The position numbers were made by a program, and so were the translations under genes. Of a DNA stretch of 64,000 bases, positions 23,457 through 34,229 are shown one piece after another. The DNA comes from Aurifilum marmelostoma (Eukaryota; Ascomycota; Sordariomycetes; Diaporthales; Cryphonectriaceae), in the NCBI GenBank assembly GCA_027559495.1, contig JAMXSV010000003.1, positions 3,286,001 through 3,350,000 of the forward strand, in the 5' to 3' direction. How positions within the stretch are numbered: position 1 is the stretch's first letter; every line of letters begins with the position of its first letter. A model generated the notes under the pieces. That model did not search any database. It was not told where the DNA came from and saw only the letters and a list, made by a program, of their open reading frames with translations.

Positions 23457-24784
23457 CTAGTCCGCATAGGCACCTCCACCATACCCAGCAGGCGGGTGCA
23501 GTCCATCAGGCACCTCAATGACATTCTCATAGTAGTCCGGGTTCGCACTGCCCGCCCACTTGGCCTTGATGGCCGGTAACACCGTCCGCCCGCTCGGGCT
23601 CTCAATGTCCAGGTTGGGCGCCGGGTACACGGGGTATGACGGGTCGTCGTTCATGACGCCGTCGTAGCTCTGGTTCCAGTAATATGAGTCAAAGGGGCCG
23701 TAGGTGGCATTGTCCCATTCGCGCAGCGTGTCGCCCGTGAGCTCTGCGACCCACGAGAAGACGTTGGCGCCCACATCCCAGCGGCCGAGGGTGTGGAGGT
23801 CCCAGTTGGCCTCGACGGTGGCGATCTCCGAGTAGTGGTTGTAGTAGTTGGTGTCGGTGGTGCCGACGAGGCTCTCGGGGATGGCATCGCCCAGGAGGAT
23901 GCCCAGGACGCGGTTCTGGATCGCGTAGGTGGAGGTCTCGTCAAAGGTGACGAGGACGAGCGTGTTGTTCATGAAGCGCGTGTCGTTGAGCAGCGGGGTC
24001 AGGAAGTTGCGCGTCCAGGCGCCGGCGACGGCGACGGAGGTGTCGTGTCCATCGTGCTGCATGTTGGGCGTGATGAACATCCACTGCGGCAGGGTTTCGT
24101 TCTCGAGGTCCTCGTAGAACATGGTCAGGTTTTTCATGACCGAAAGGCGGTCCGCATTGCCCGCATTGCTGTTGTAGATGACAGGCGGGTTGTGCTTTCG
24201 CACATAGTCGTTGGCGCCCGTCTCCTGGTTGACCCAGGCGTACCCCTCGAACCCGGAGTAGGGCATGTCCTCCTCGTATTCGCCCCACGCGATGTTCTTG
24301 TCCTCAAGCAGGTCGACGATGGACGAGATGTTGGCGTCCAGAAAGTTGAAGTCGTCGTTGTCCATGCCAAAGTAGTCGCCGCCGTGAGAGGCGACATAAT
24401 TGGGCTCGGACGGGTGCGTCACGCCAAAGTAGTTCGCAAGCGTGATACCCTGCTGGGCGAGCCAGGCCAGGTTTGCTATTAGAACATTGTTTGATCATGT
24501 CAGTCTGGAGCAAGTTTGGGGGGGGGGGGAGGGGGCCGGGGGACATGTAAGAAAGGAGTTCACCCACGATTACCGATGGCCAGTTCATAATCCGTGTTTT
24601 CGTTCCAGATAATGACGAAGCGGTCGAAGGCCTTGCCCTTGACATTGCTCACAGGACTGGATGTCTTGGCTGTGGCCTGCGCGGCATACACATCCTGGGT
24701 AGAGGTCGCCGTGTAGGTGTAGTACTCTTGGGCGACGGCAGAGCCAGTGGCCACGGCCAGGAGAATGAGGGTCTTGGATCTCAT
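23457..24784 (-). CDS. secreted phosphoesterase, phosphate-repressible acid phosphatase type
   Basis: Extracellular acid phosphatase of the phosphoesterase family (PF04185) that releases phosphate from organic esters. Exons are 24784-24568 and 24475-23457 (411 aa), joined by a GTGGGT-TAG intron of 92 nt. The signal peptide is residues 1-19. The metal-site motif is ENT (62-64, in IIWNENTDYE), followed by NLAWLAQQGITLANYFGV and the hallmark HPSEPNY (93-99). Later come FITPNMQHDGHD and LVTFDE, which carry the remaining metal and catalytic ligands. Fungal orthologues are usually induced by phosphate starvation. A consensus TATA box lies about 150 bp upstream. A 12-G run sits inside the intron. 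Confidence 0.92.
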
Positions 24785-24847
24785 GGCTGATGATGTAGCC
24801 TGGCTTGAGACGGGGGCGAGAACAGCGACTGACTGGGTGCTTGTCCA

Positions 24848-24880
24848 CGCACACACATACACACACACACACAAACACAC
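24848..24880. repeat. CA/TG microsatellite
   Basis: Imperfect (CA)n tract about 65 bp upstream of the phosphatase start, between its TATA box and ATG, so probably in the 5' leader. Confidence 0.85.
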
Positions 24881-24932
24881 CTCGTGAGGCAGTTCTGCAA
24901 GACCTCAAATACAGGCGAGGCGCTGACGAGTC

Positions 24933-24941
24933 CCTTTTATA
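24933..24941 (-). promoter_or_regulatory. TATA box of the acid phosphatase gene
   Basis: The minus strand reads TATAAAAGG, a strong TATA consensus, about 150 bp upstream of the phosphatase ATG. A TATA-driven promoter fits an inducible gene. Confidence 0.65.
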
Positions 24942-26562
24942 CCGATTTTACACCTGCCAGAACAGGGTAGCACACTCCCTCCCACATCTTGACCGAGAGT
25001 GGTGGGCTCCTCCTGCTGCATCTACTGGGAAGGCATCATGGCGCTGCTCGAGGGTCCAGGATGGCAGGATACTAAGTCTGTAAAGAGGGGGGGCCCCTGG
25101 GGCAGCACGAGGGCAATCTGGTTTGCTAGCACGGCATCGAATGCAACCCCATCTATCAAGGCGGACCAATGTGAGCTGTTGAATAACAAATGATCCGGCT
25201 TCTGCGCTGCAAGGTTCCCATGGATGTTCAGCGGCGTCTCGGCGTCTTGCGGCAGACTTTGTATCCACTGTTGGATGTACATCGTGGATGCTCTCCCCTA
25301 ATTTGTCTCCCAAGCGGGGTTTGTCGGCGGTCTTGATAACCGTACTTTATTGACGATGTCCATCTTGTCTGCTTGAGAAACCATATCCTGCATCCTTCAG
25401 TAGTCTCATGTTGTCTTGAAAGCTTTGGAACCAGGATCATGTAGACGCCTCTCATCAACGTCTCTCCTCCAATCATGCATGCACCGTGTTGAGTGCCATG
25501 GTCCGGAATCCGGCACACGATAATGAAGATGCACCTCACCAGATGAATAAATAGTGTCGGGAAAAAAAAAAAGGAGTCAAGCGTCAGCAGCGGGGTAAAT
25601 CAGCTATGCGAAGATGTCCGAGACGGGAAGGTGACAAGAGCATTGCAGAGGTCTTTGCTTGCGGGCGGTCAAGTCGGTGGTTTGTCTAGACGACAACACG
25701 TGGGTGGTGTTTTCTCAGTGGATTGGCACAGCAGTCTTTTAGGCCCTCGGGTTACTGGATGGGGCCCTGCAGCGATCGGCGGGGATACCACTATAGTATA
25801 CATACAAGGGATGCTTTGTAGGCCGTTATACATAGATTGGGGGCCCTAACTGACCCCACCATCAATTTATTTGTGGCTAAAACATGGGAGGATTAGTGCA
25901 CAAGAGGTAAAGTCGCCAACTTTAGATGTGCACAACCTGGCCAGCCATGGTCAGAGATTAGCCTTCAAGATACCAGTGGCAAGGCTTCAGCAGGTGTTGT
26001 CGATCGTAGTTGCCGTTATTGAAACTGAAGAGACAAGGTAGGAGCAGTTTGCTGCAATGACTAAGACGATTGCTCGGTCGGCTAGAAGTGGAAGGCACCT
26101 CTCAGATCCAGTGGATCTACATAGTCTTTTCCCCCAGACAGGGAAGCTGCCCATTCTGTATGGAAGTCGGGAGTACAATTCAACCTGTTTTTCCAGTCAG
26201 AACCAGATATATGAGAGCGAATTCAATTTTTGACAGAATCTTATATCGTAAAAATAAACACTTGACTAGAAAAGGTGTGCGTAATCCTGCCCATCAATAT
26301 GTGCAGCCTCGGTGGGCAGGTGCAACAACTAGGCCGAACCATTCTGTGCTTATGTAAACATCAGGAAGGCTGCTGTAGGGTCCTGCCGCAGTGATACGAC
26401 GCGTCGCGTCTAGGGCAGGAAGCCCCACCACTTAATCCAGAAGCAGCCTGTGTTGCGCCCTCACCTAAACCCTTACCTACACCCTCGAGAGCAGCTGCAC
26501 AAGATCTCCTTCTGTTTCGATCTTCACCTCCTAGAAATTGGATCTAGTGTGCGGTGTTCAAG

Positions 26563-27882
26563 ATGTCCGATTACGAGGACGAGATGGATGTCGATGTCCC
26601 CGCGCCATCCAAGGACATCACCTTTTCTTCCGACAATACCGCAAAGGGCAAACGGAGCGCTGCTAACCTGCCAGTCGAAGCAGAAGACAGCCTACCATGG
26701 TGAGAATGTCCAGAACAGCCGCTGACCCGTGAGGCTGGTTTGAGTCTCGGCGCTCCAGCTGACCTCCATGCAGGGTCGAGAAGTATCGTCCCGCAACCCT
26801 CGCAGACGTCTCGGGCCACCAAGATATCCTCGCGACCATCAACAAGTTCGTCGACTCGAATCGCCTTCCCCACCTCCTTCTCTACGGGCCCCCAGGCACG
26901 GGCAAGACCTCCACCATCCTCGCCCTCGCCCGCCGCATCTATGGGGCCGAGAATATGCGCCAGATGGTGCTCGAGCTGAATGCCTCCGACGACCGCGGCA
27001 TCGACGTCGTGCGCGAGCAGATCAAGACCTTTGCCTCGACAAAACAAATTTTTAGCATGGGCGGCTTTGGCAGGGGTACCAGCGCCCTGGCCTCCTACAA
27101 GCTGATCATCCTCGACGAGGCGGACGCCATGACCAACGCCGCCCAGATGGCCCTGCGGCGCATCATGGAGAAGTACACAGCCAACACACGGTTCTGCATC
27201 ATCGCCAACTACTCGCACAAATTGTCGCCCGCCTTGCTGTCGCGGTGCACACGGTTCAGGTTTAGCCCCCTGAAGGAGGCGGACATACGCGTGCTGGTGG
27301 ACAAAGTCATAGAGGAGGAGGAGGTCAAAATCCTGCCCGAGGCGACGGATGCACTAGTGAGGCTCAGCAAGGGCGACATGCGCCGGGCTCTAAACGTGCT
27401 CCAAGCATGCCACGCATCAAGTCAGTACTATTTTCAAGCCAGTAGGCTCAGTGTGAGAAAGAGAGTGGGGAAAACTAACAAGCACACCAGGCACACCTTT
27501 GCAACCACGAGACGCGCCCAAGATACCAGACAAAGACATTGTCCGAGAAACCGTCAGCGTCGATACCATCTACACTTGCATCGCCGCGCCACCACCCGAT
27601 GCCATCCAAGATATTGTGCAGACTCTTCTCAATACGAGCGACGTGACTTCCTGCCTGAATACGATCAATACCCTCAAGGTTGCACGAGGACTTGCCCTTG
27701 CCGACATCATCACTGCCCTTTCTGAGGAAGTTGCACAGCTCAATGTCAAGCCAGAGGTCATGATCACCTGGTTAGATGGTCTTGCAAATATCGAACACAG
27801 AGTGGCTGGAGGTGGCTCGGAAAGCATCCAGACAGGAGCTGTGGTTGGCGTCATGCGGAATGGCGTGGAACTCATGGGGTGA
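26563..27882 (+). CDS. rfc3: replication factor C subunit 3
   Basis: Small subunit of the clamp loader that opens PCNA and places it on primed DNA in the nucleus. Exons are 26563-26699, 26774-27420 and 27491-27882 (391 aa). The introns are GTGAGA-CAG and GTCAGT-CAG, the second with a perfect AACTAAC branch site. After an acidic N-terminal extension of about 45 residues come VEKYRP (47-52), Walker A GPPGTGKT (84-91), LELNASDDRG, Walker B ILDEAD (158-163) and the arginine-finger SRC motif (202-204). The collar domain at the C-terminus ends QTGAVVGVMRNGVELMG. A stretch of about ten residues, GGFGRGTSAL, sits before Walker B where yeast Rfc3 is shorter. It is highly conserved and clearly orthologous to Rfc3 rather than Rfc2, Rfc4 or Rfc5. 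Confidence 0.95.
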
Positions 27883-28225
27883 GCGGTGTCTCGAGAAGAA
27901 AGGGAAGGCAGATGTTCACGCACAGTGAAAGTGGAAAGGAGGGAGGGCACAAGACCTTCGTGCTTTGCATTTGTTGGCGTTCTGGTAATGGATGAAAACG
28001 ATCCACCAAAACTCTGGACTCGGGCTAACTTTGTATAGCCTCCTGTCTGCTACCCAAAAAGGATCAAAGATCATATATCTAATCTATACCACACCTATAC
28101 CTGAATATTCAGTTCTTCGATCGACGAGTCGAGATCCCCTTGTTACCCTCTTTCCTATAACCTCATCCGGGGTGGCATGATACCACACATGATTCGAATT
28201 CCTCAGCCCTGTGTCCTCCTCATTT
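27883..28225. other. intergenic, 0.34 kb
   Basis: 3' flank of rfc3. Nothing else was recognised. Confidence 0.6.
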
Positions 28226-28669
28226 CTAGCCCGCCACGCTTTCCCGCGCCGAACCATCACCATTGCTGCCAATATACCCGGCGTCGAACAAGCTCAGCAC
28301 CAGGTACCACAACTTTTCCCGCACAGCATCAAAGAAGAGCGGTTTGTACGCTGGATCCGCCCTCGTCGGTCCTTCTTCAGTCCACACGGTCTCGTACGAC
28401 GAGCTGGTGGTAGAGTCACGGGGCGCGCGAATTCCTACATCTGCCAGGGCTACGGTTATCTCCCGAGCCGTCTCACTGCGGTGCGATTGGATCGCCGAGA
28501 GAAGATAGGCAGGCGGCTGAAGGCGAGCGTGTAGGAGATTAGCGTACAGCCAGTGTATCTCATCGCCGTGTATATAAGGCGTGGTTTTGCAGATGGACGC
28601 CGGGAAGTGCCACGTCAGGATAGGCCCACAGGACGCGCTGGTGGCTGCCAAGAGAGATGGTTTTGACAT
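28226..28669 (-). CDS. unrecognised protein, 147 aa
   Basis: Single open frame starting at a true ATG and ending convergently 343 bp from rfc3. The sequence has ordinary globular composition: an N-terminal SASCGPILTWHFPASIC stretch, a helix-like HWLYANLLHARLQPPAYLLSAI, and a C-terminal REKLWYLVLSLFDAGYIG. No signal peptide, no obvious membrane helix and no family I can name. The plus strand also has ORFs over this span, but these look less protein-like. It could be a full short gene or the last exon of a longer one. Confidence 0.45.
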   Translation of the reverse strand: MSKPSLLAATSASCGPILTWHFPASICKTTPYIHGDEIHWLYANLLHARLQPPAYLLSAIQSHRSETAREITVALADVGIRAPRDSTTSSSYETVWTEEGPTRADPAYKPLFFDAVREKLWYLVLSLFDAGYIGSNGDGSARESVAG

Positions 28670-29377
28670 TGCTTCTCCAATCAGGGTGGTCTACTTATGG
28701 AAACTTTTCTCCATGTTTTCTCGGTACTCGCAGTCTCGGATCGTGCGTTCATGCTCTGCTTACGTTGGTAGTGCCTTGACTCTTGGCCTTGGGTTCGGAT
28801 GACGAGGTAGGCAGTGTGGGTGGAAGGAAGGATTTGGGAGTTGAAGCAGACGAAAAGAGCAGAACATGCTCTGAGAGCGAGTTTCTTGAAGAGCCCTAAA
28901 AGAGTTTCTACCTGGGCACAGCAATAATGAGAAGTGAAGGTCAAGAGCTATAGTGAAAACGTCATGCCTTCTTTTGAATGTAATCACTGCAGATGTAAAG
29001 TATCTAACCAACTCAGCCGGAACATTGAAATGCCCTCCGTCTAATACTAATGAGGAAATACTATAATGTGGATATTCTTCGGAAAGAAAGTAAGAATCTG
29101 GTCAGTATCAATGATCCACAAATTGTATTGCCACAGGACGTTGCAGCCTAGAATACCTTACTCAACACTAATTCTGCAGCCTTGTGCTTGATGGACTGCT
29201 TACCGCTCTTCATAAGCTTACTCGCGCCTTGAAAAACCACAATCTTTCTACCCCGCTCCAACAGCAGCTGCTAGTGGATCATCGCAGGATATCCTCACGT
29301 TTAATTACATCAAACGTTTCTTCTCCTTCAGCAGTCCTCATAGCTGGGCCGAATCATGATTGATACCAACCGCTGCC
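28670..29377. other. intergenic between divergent genes, 0.7 kb
   Basis: Upstream region shared by the unrecognised minus-strand ORF and the DUF4804-like gene. Nothing else was recognised. Confidence 0.55.
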
Positions 29378-30807
29378 ATGTCTGCTACTGCGAACAATAA
29401 TGACAGCATTCCATCGGTCGTTGCCAGACTGACGGCCCGCAGCAGGGACCTAGATGCGCTTGGCACCATACTGCGACTGCGCGCCGGGGGCCGATTACCT
29501 CAAACGAACAGTATCAGCAACCCCAGATTTGACCCGTCCATCGTCCAACACGACGCGCAGGAGACGCGCATCGTTGTTCATACCAGATATCCTCGGCTCG
29601 TGGAGGCCTTTCTGGCTCATAAGCGGCAGCATGGCAGCCCGGTCGAGAAAGAACTCTACAACCGCAACGGCTGGACCTGGCAGAAGCAAATAGCCCGTCT
29701 GGGTAAGTATCTGTCCGTTTGCGCGTTTTCACATATGCTTACTCCTCTTTTTTTCCTTCTCTTCTCTGTTCGTCTTGTTTCCAGGACATTCGTGATTATT
29801 GACGCTTCGTGACAGTGGCGAAACGACCGCTCATGTTCATAAGTGGCGGTGACTTCACCGTGCTCCGCGATGGAACGAAGATTGGTGCCGCCGCGACGCA
29901 GTGGGACAGAGTAGGCACCGAGGCTGAGGCCACGAATCGCGATCTGAAGCTCTCCGAGTATCTGAGCTACGACGAGATCATGCTCGGCTCTCTCCTGGGT
30001 GTCAGCTCGCCAAGCTGCTTCATCAACACAGGAAGCCGCCGGAACAATGGAATCGTCGGGAAGCCAGGCGAGTACGAGAAAGGAGGGATCATCGTGGGCC
30101 TAGTCGGCGCACGCTTTGAGCGGCCGGGCCGCATGGACAGTATTTACATACAGCCGTCTGTTGCGAGGCCCCAACAACATCCCGATCTGACGTCTATCTT
30201 TCGGGACTTCTTCCTCCCTAGCGGAAGTAGCATCGGGCTTCCTACACAAGAGCAGACTGCGTTCGACGTGGAGATGTACAAGGCGCGCATGCGCATCGCG
30301 ATCGACATGCTGTTGCTGGAGGCCAACGCGCGCGCCGGAGCAGCGGGAAAGAAGGCATATGTCTATGTCGTCGGGCTCGGGCTGGGCGTCTGGGCAGTTG
30401 ATGTCAACCAGACGACTTATTTCGTGGAAACTTTCGCCGAAGTGCTGCGCGAGTTCGGTAGTCGGATGAGTTCCCTGGGCACGCTGAACTTTGCGTACAT
30501 CGACGTGCCTCAGGCCACGCAGAGAGCAGTGCAGGATGTAGCGGCTGCTCTGTCCATCGATGTCATCTTCTCGCGTTCTGACCCGGCCGCCAAGCTGACT
30601 GGGAAGGCGGCAGGGCAGCTGCTCGTGCTCAGCTACGCCTGGGACGGCAACTCGTTTCCGGGGAATGAGTTCTGGGCGGGCATGTTGAGCGCCAGTGGCG
30701 ATCCGGCTGCGGCCTGCATGAGCCAGATCTCGGAACTGCACAACCCCATCATCAACCCGGACTTTTTGGGCCGTATCATGGTACTCGATCCTGAGCGCGC
30801 CCGGTAG
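29378..30807 (+). CDS. DUF4804-like protein
   Basis: Protein of unknown function. Exons are 29378-29702 and 29816-30807 (438 aa), with a GTAAGT-CAG intron of 113 nt. A nearer CCAG acceptor at 29784 would hit a stop, so the GACAG at 29815 is used. Conserved-looking blocks are RIVVHTRYPRLVEAF, a basic RPLMFISGGDFTVLRDGT, LSYDEIMLGSLLGVSSPSCF and RFERPGRMDSIYIQP. Near the C-terminus SYAWDGNSFPGNEFWAG and SASGDPAAACMSQISELHNP resemble the DUF4804 family, also found in some bacteria such as Legionella. The glycine-rich C-terminal half recalls macro-domain-like folds. No signal peptide. The family assignment is from memory of its motifs and was not checked. The usual ATG is 29378; an in-frame TTG upstream is unlikely. 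Confidence 0.75.
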
Positions 30808-31043
30808 ACACAGGAACACCACGGGAGGCAGAGCATGGCCTGGGAGATAGCTCTACATCGGGATAGAAGCGCTCAAGCCCAATGTCAACGAGAACGGAAA
30901 TTGAGATACTGAGATCTTTGGGCGTTTAGAAGAGAATTTTCCACATACTATCGATCGAGTGGTAAATTGAGGCATAAAAAGCTTGATTTGTTTTCTGTGC
31001 AAGCATTATGCAAGATGCTAATAATACTTGTTCATTACTTTCC

Positions 31044-32231
31044 TCAAGTAATCAACCAAACGGCATCCTGACCAGTCGTTAGATCCTCCTCACATTTTAA
31101 CATGAGCTGGGCACAGTCTCTCGCAATCTGAGTGACCTTCTCCGTATACCTCACGCTCTCCGCCTGTTCTTCAAACGCCTTGCGCCATCTCTCCCACTCC
31201 GACGATGTGATACTGTTCCGTTGCCCCTCCTTGACACTTTCCCGACTCTTCTGGAGGAGGTGTTTTCCTGCTAAATGGACCCAGACTGCCGCCACTTGGA
31301 ACAAAGAGTCGGCCATGTATTCCCTAGACGGTGCAGGTCTATGACTGTGTTCGTTGACCTTGATCTCAGCCCCCAGTGCCTCATCAAGAGCCCAGACACT
31401 GTACATTGTAAAGTCGGCAAGCTTCTGCACTGTGATCCTCGCAATGAACGCATTCACGTTCATCCAGGCCTTAACCTCCACCGGGTGCCATCCCGCGCCA
31501 CAGCCCGGTGAGTCGTTCCAACATTCTGTCGCGCTCGGGCCGAGCATAACGAGATCGGTCCAGAGCGTTCCGGGTGAATATACCCAATACATTTTAAGCG
31601 CGGTCGTCATGTTCGATGGCGGTGCCGGCTCCGGACGGGACTTCAGCCCTGCGAGAAGGTCGACGAGCTTTTGCTGCCTCTGTTCGTCGTCCCACGGGAT
31701 CTTCTTGGCTGCGTGTAGTATCGTGTAGTACAGATCCCACAGCTGGCCCTCTAGCGACAACGAGTCGTCCGATCCGGTGACCCTCGCTTTCAACTCGTCG
31801 AGGTCCTCTTCTGGCCCCCACATCTCGAGTGCCTTTTGTGGTTCGTGGTATTTACGCTGTGCTCGGGCCACCTCCTCCTGCGCAACAAACAAGCGGCCGC
31901 CATTCGCCGTTGTGTACGAATGCTCTATGGGTTCGGCCAAGCGCTGGATGGCGTCGGCAAGTGAGAGTCTTTCGTGTATAGGGTCGATAAGAGTGTCTCC
32001 GATGTAAGACTGGACGATGGCGACTGCGAGACCACAGCCCTGGAAATAGGGTCGTATGCCGGCGATTTCGTCGATCTGCGCAGATATATCGTCCGGATTC
32101 CTGGTGACGGCCTCTTCGACAGCGACATTCTGCTTTACGTGGTGAGGTGATAAGCTTGGTGCAAGACTCGGATGTCCTGGTAGTGCAGAGAGATCTTCTG
32201 CTAAGTCCAAAAGAGATTCGAAAGACTCCAT
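31044..32231 (-). CDS. DUF3632 family protein
   Basis: Single-exon fungal-specific protein of 395 aa and unknown function. It is mostly helical and acidic, with no signal peptide or membrane helix. Features fitting DUF3632 are the N-terminal acidic helix, the Trp-rich middle (YWVYSPGTLWTDLVMLGPS, then ECWND and AGWHPVEVKAWMNVNAFIARI), a conserved long helix carrying FQVAAVWVHLAG, and the closing WERWRKAFEEQAE followed by an amphipathic helix ending with a Cys/Glu-rich segment. Such proteins are often expanded in plant-associated and soil fungi. It converges with the DUF4804-like gene (236 bp between stops). Confidence 0.82.
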   Translation of the reverse strand: MESFESLLDLAEDLSALPGHPSLAPSLSPHHVKQNVAVEEAVTRNPDDISAQIDEIAGIRPYFQGCGLAVAIVQSYIGDTLIDPIHERLSLADAIQRLAEPIEHSYTTANGGRLFVAQEEVARAQRKYHEPQKALEMWGPEEDLDELKARVTGSDDSLSLEGQLWDLYYTILHAAKKIPWDDEQRQQKLVDLLAGLKSRPEPAPPSNMTTALKMYWVYSPGTLWTDLVMLGPSATECWNDSPGCGAGWHPVEVKAWMNVNAFIARITVQKLADFTMYSVWALDEALGAEIKVNEHSHRPAPSREYMADSLFQVAAVWVHLAGKHLLQKSRESVKEGQRNSITSSEWERWRKAFEEQAESVRYTEKVTQIARDCAQLMLKCEEDLTTGQDAVWLIT

Positions 32232-32874
32232 TGTAGGATACTTGTTTTGATTGTACGAAATGGTTATTCTACCAAGAGCTTATAGAAGTCTGTGAGCCTT
32301 GTAGTGCAGATTGGATCTAAATAAACCAATTGATTTAGGCAGACTAATAGAGGATCAACAGTCAGCCCGGTATGAGTCCCAAGGAGGCTGTGTGTGGGCA
32401 TGGTTAAGGCTGATTGACGATCCTCTACTGTGGACCCCACAGCACTTGATGGATGACCGTTAGCGTACGGCGGGCCGCCATTACCGGACCACAGTCTGAG
32501 CAGTAAGCAAAACCGCAAATCATTACTGTATCTTTACCGAATAGGGATCACACTATGTTCTCCGGAGTAACGTCTTTGGCTGCGTGATATGGGAACCTTG
32601 TGCGTTATAATGGCATGCTGTTGGCTCATCTAAGTATGTGTTGGCTGCAGAAATGCCAATCTTGCTATATAAGCATGGTACTTATATATCACTCATTACC
32701 CCCTCCTCCATTCGATCCATGTCCTCTTCATTGCCGGCTAGCTAGCCATATAATAAACTATCTTGCCCCTCTCCCCCCCCAGCGGTATCATTCTTATTTT
32801 CCACGTGATACCTGCCGTAACTCCTCCACACGCGCCCGTTCGTCCTTCGTGTTCTGGGCGGCGGCGGTTGTTGT
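32232..32874. other. intergenic, 0.64 kb
   Basis: Upstream of the DUF3632 gene and downstream of the methyltransferase. Nothing else was recognised. Confidence 0.6.
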
Positions 32875-34046
32875 TCAAGACACCTCCAAGATGCTCTTGG
32901 TTTCCTCGAGCTGGCTGGAGCCCGTGGACAGGCTGCTGTTGACCGACGTTGCCCGATCCCCAAAGTCGAAGCGCACAACCTGCAGGCAGTATTTGAACGC
33001 CGTGTGATTCCTCATGGACATGAGCGCCGTCGTCCACAGCCCGAATACCGGTGGCATATTCTGGCCCATCGGTAGCTCGCTCCCCATGTACTCCTGCCAG
33101 AGGACCCTGCTCGTCATCCTGAGCTTGGGGTGGAACTTCTCGACCGCCCCCAGGTCGTCGATGGCCCATTTGATGTCCAGCGCCGACTTCTTTAGTATCT
33201 CTGGCTCGCTCTTTCTGGTGAGCGAGCCCATCGTGTCGAAGGCGAACTGACCTGTGCCGAAGTAGTCCACGAGATCTCGAAACATCTTCTCAACCTTGCT
33301 AGCGTCCATCCAGAATAAGAAGAATTCGCAGACGATGATGGTCTTGCGATCAGCAGGTACTAAGAGAGGATATCGTGTGAGTTCCAATATCAAACAATAT
33401 TCGTGGTCGGCCTTGTTGTGACAAGACCAAATAAGTGAATCACGAGCCACCAAGAACTTACTGTCTTTGTACCAGCCATCTGTCGTGATGGACAGACTTC
33501 GCAAGCTGTAGTCGCCCTGCGGCGTCGGCATCACCCTGTTGCGGAGGTCGACCACGCTCGGCAGGTCGACATCAACCCAGCGCACATTGTCCCCCCACCG
33601 AACCCGCAGGTTCCTGGCGTCGAGACCACAGCACAGGTGAAGAACCTGAACATCCTCATCGGCATGGAGGTCCAGAAACTGCTGGCACCATTTGTCGATC
33701 GTCTTTGTCCGATTGCACGTATATCGTACCCAGCGCTGATCCTCGGCGGTGTGGGTATTGCGAGGATCTTGTTTTGTTTCACAGCGGTCGAACACTTCCT
33801 GGGCATAAGGGTCCCCGAGGATGGGATTTGGTGCTCGTGAGTCCTAAACGACTTGTGTGTCAGTATAGTGCTTGTAGAGACCGAGCATGACGATTATGGA
33901 GAGGAGTCATGTCTTCCTTGCAGTCTGGGATACAAGGTTGACAAAGTTCAGGTAATTATCTGATAATCGCCTACAATGCCACACCTGTTTTCCTTGAGAG
34001 ACATCACTCGCCTCGAATGTGAGGGAAACTCACCATAGCTCGCCAT
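32875..34046 (-). CDS. LCM-type (leucine carboxyl methyltransferase fold) O-methyltransferase
   Basis: SAM-dependent methyltransferase of the LCM/PPM family, often a small-molecule O-methyltransferase in fungi. The main exons are certain: 33843-33462 and 33359-32875, joined across a GTAAGT-TAG intron that restores DGWYKDIPADRKTIIV. The upstream part is tentative: 34046-34034 (13 nt, GTGAGT donor) and 33959-33934 (26 nt, GTATCC donor), giving 301 aa in all. Family marks are DSRAPNPILGDPYAQEV, the SAM-site CCGLDARN, the acidic VRWVDVDLP strand, and CEFFLFWMD. Exon 3 has no usable ATG, so an upstream exon is needed. A second frame just upstream is interrupted by TGA, so loss of the true N-terminus is also possible. 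Confidence 0.78.
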
Positions 34047-34194
34047 AGTAACGTGAGGAGACAGAACTCCTCAAATTGGGAGAGGCTGGCGGCTTCTCTC
34101 TTCCATCTGTCAGAGCTTTTTGTGGTAGATGTTTCAAGATCCATGTTGTCCTCCTTTTCTCTCTGCTTCTTTTTCTCCCTCTCTCTTCCTCACG

Positions 34195-34229
<35 letters not shown>

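Larger units (their letters stand above)
24785..26562. other. intergenic between divergent genes, 1.8 kb
   Basis: Shared upstream region of the phosphatase (minus) and RFC3 (plus). A CA-rich microsatellite lies at 24848-24880 in the phosphatase leader. No other gene was recognised. Confidence 0.6.
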
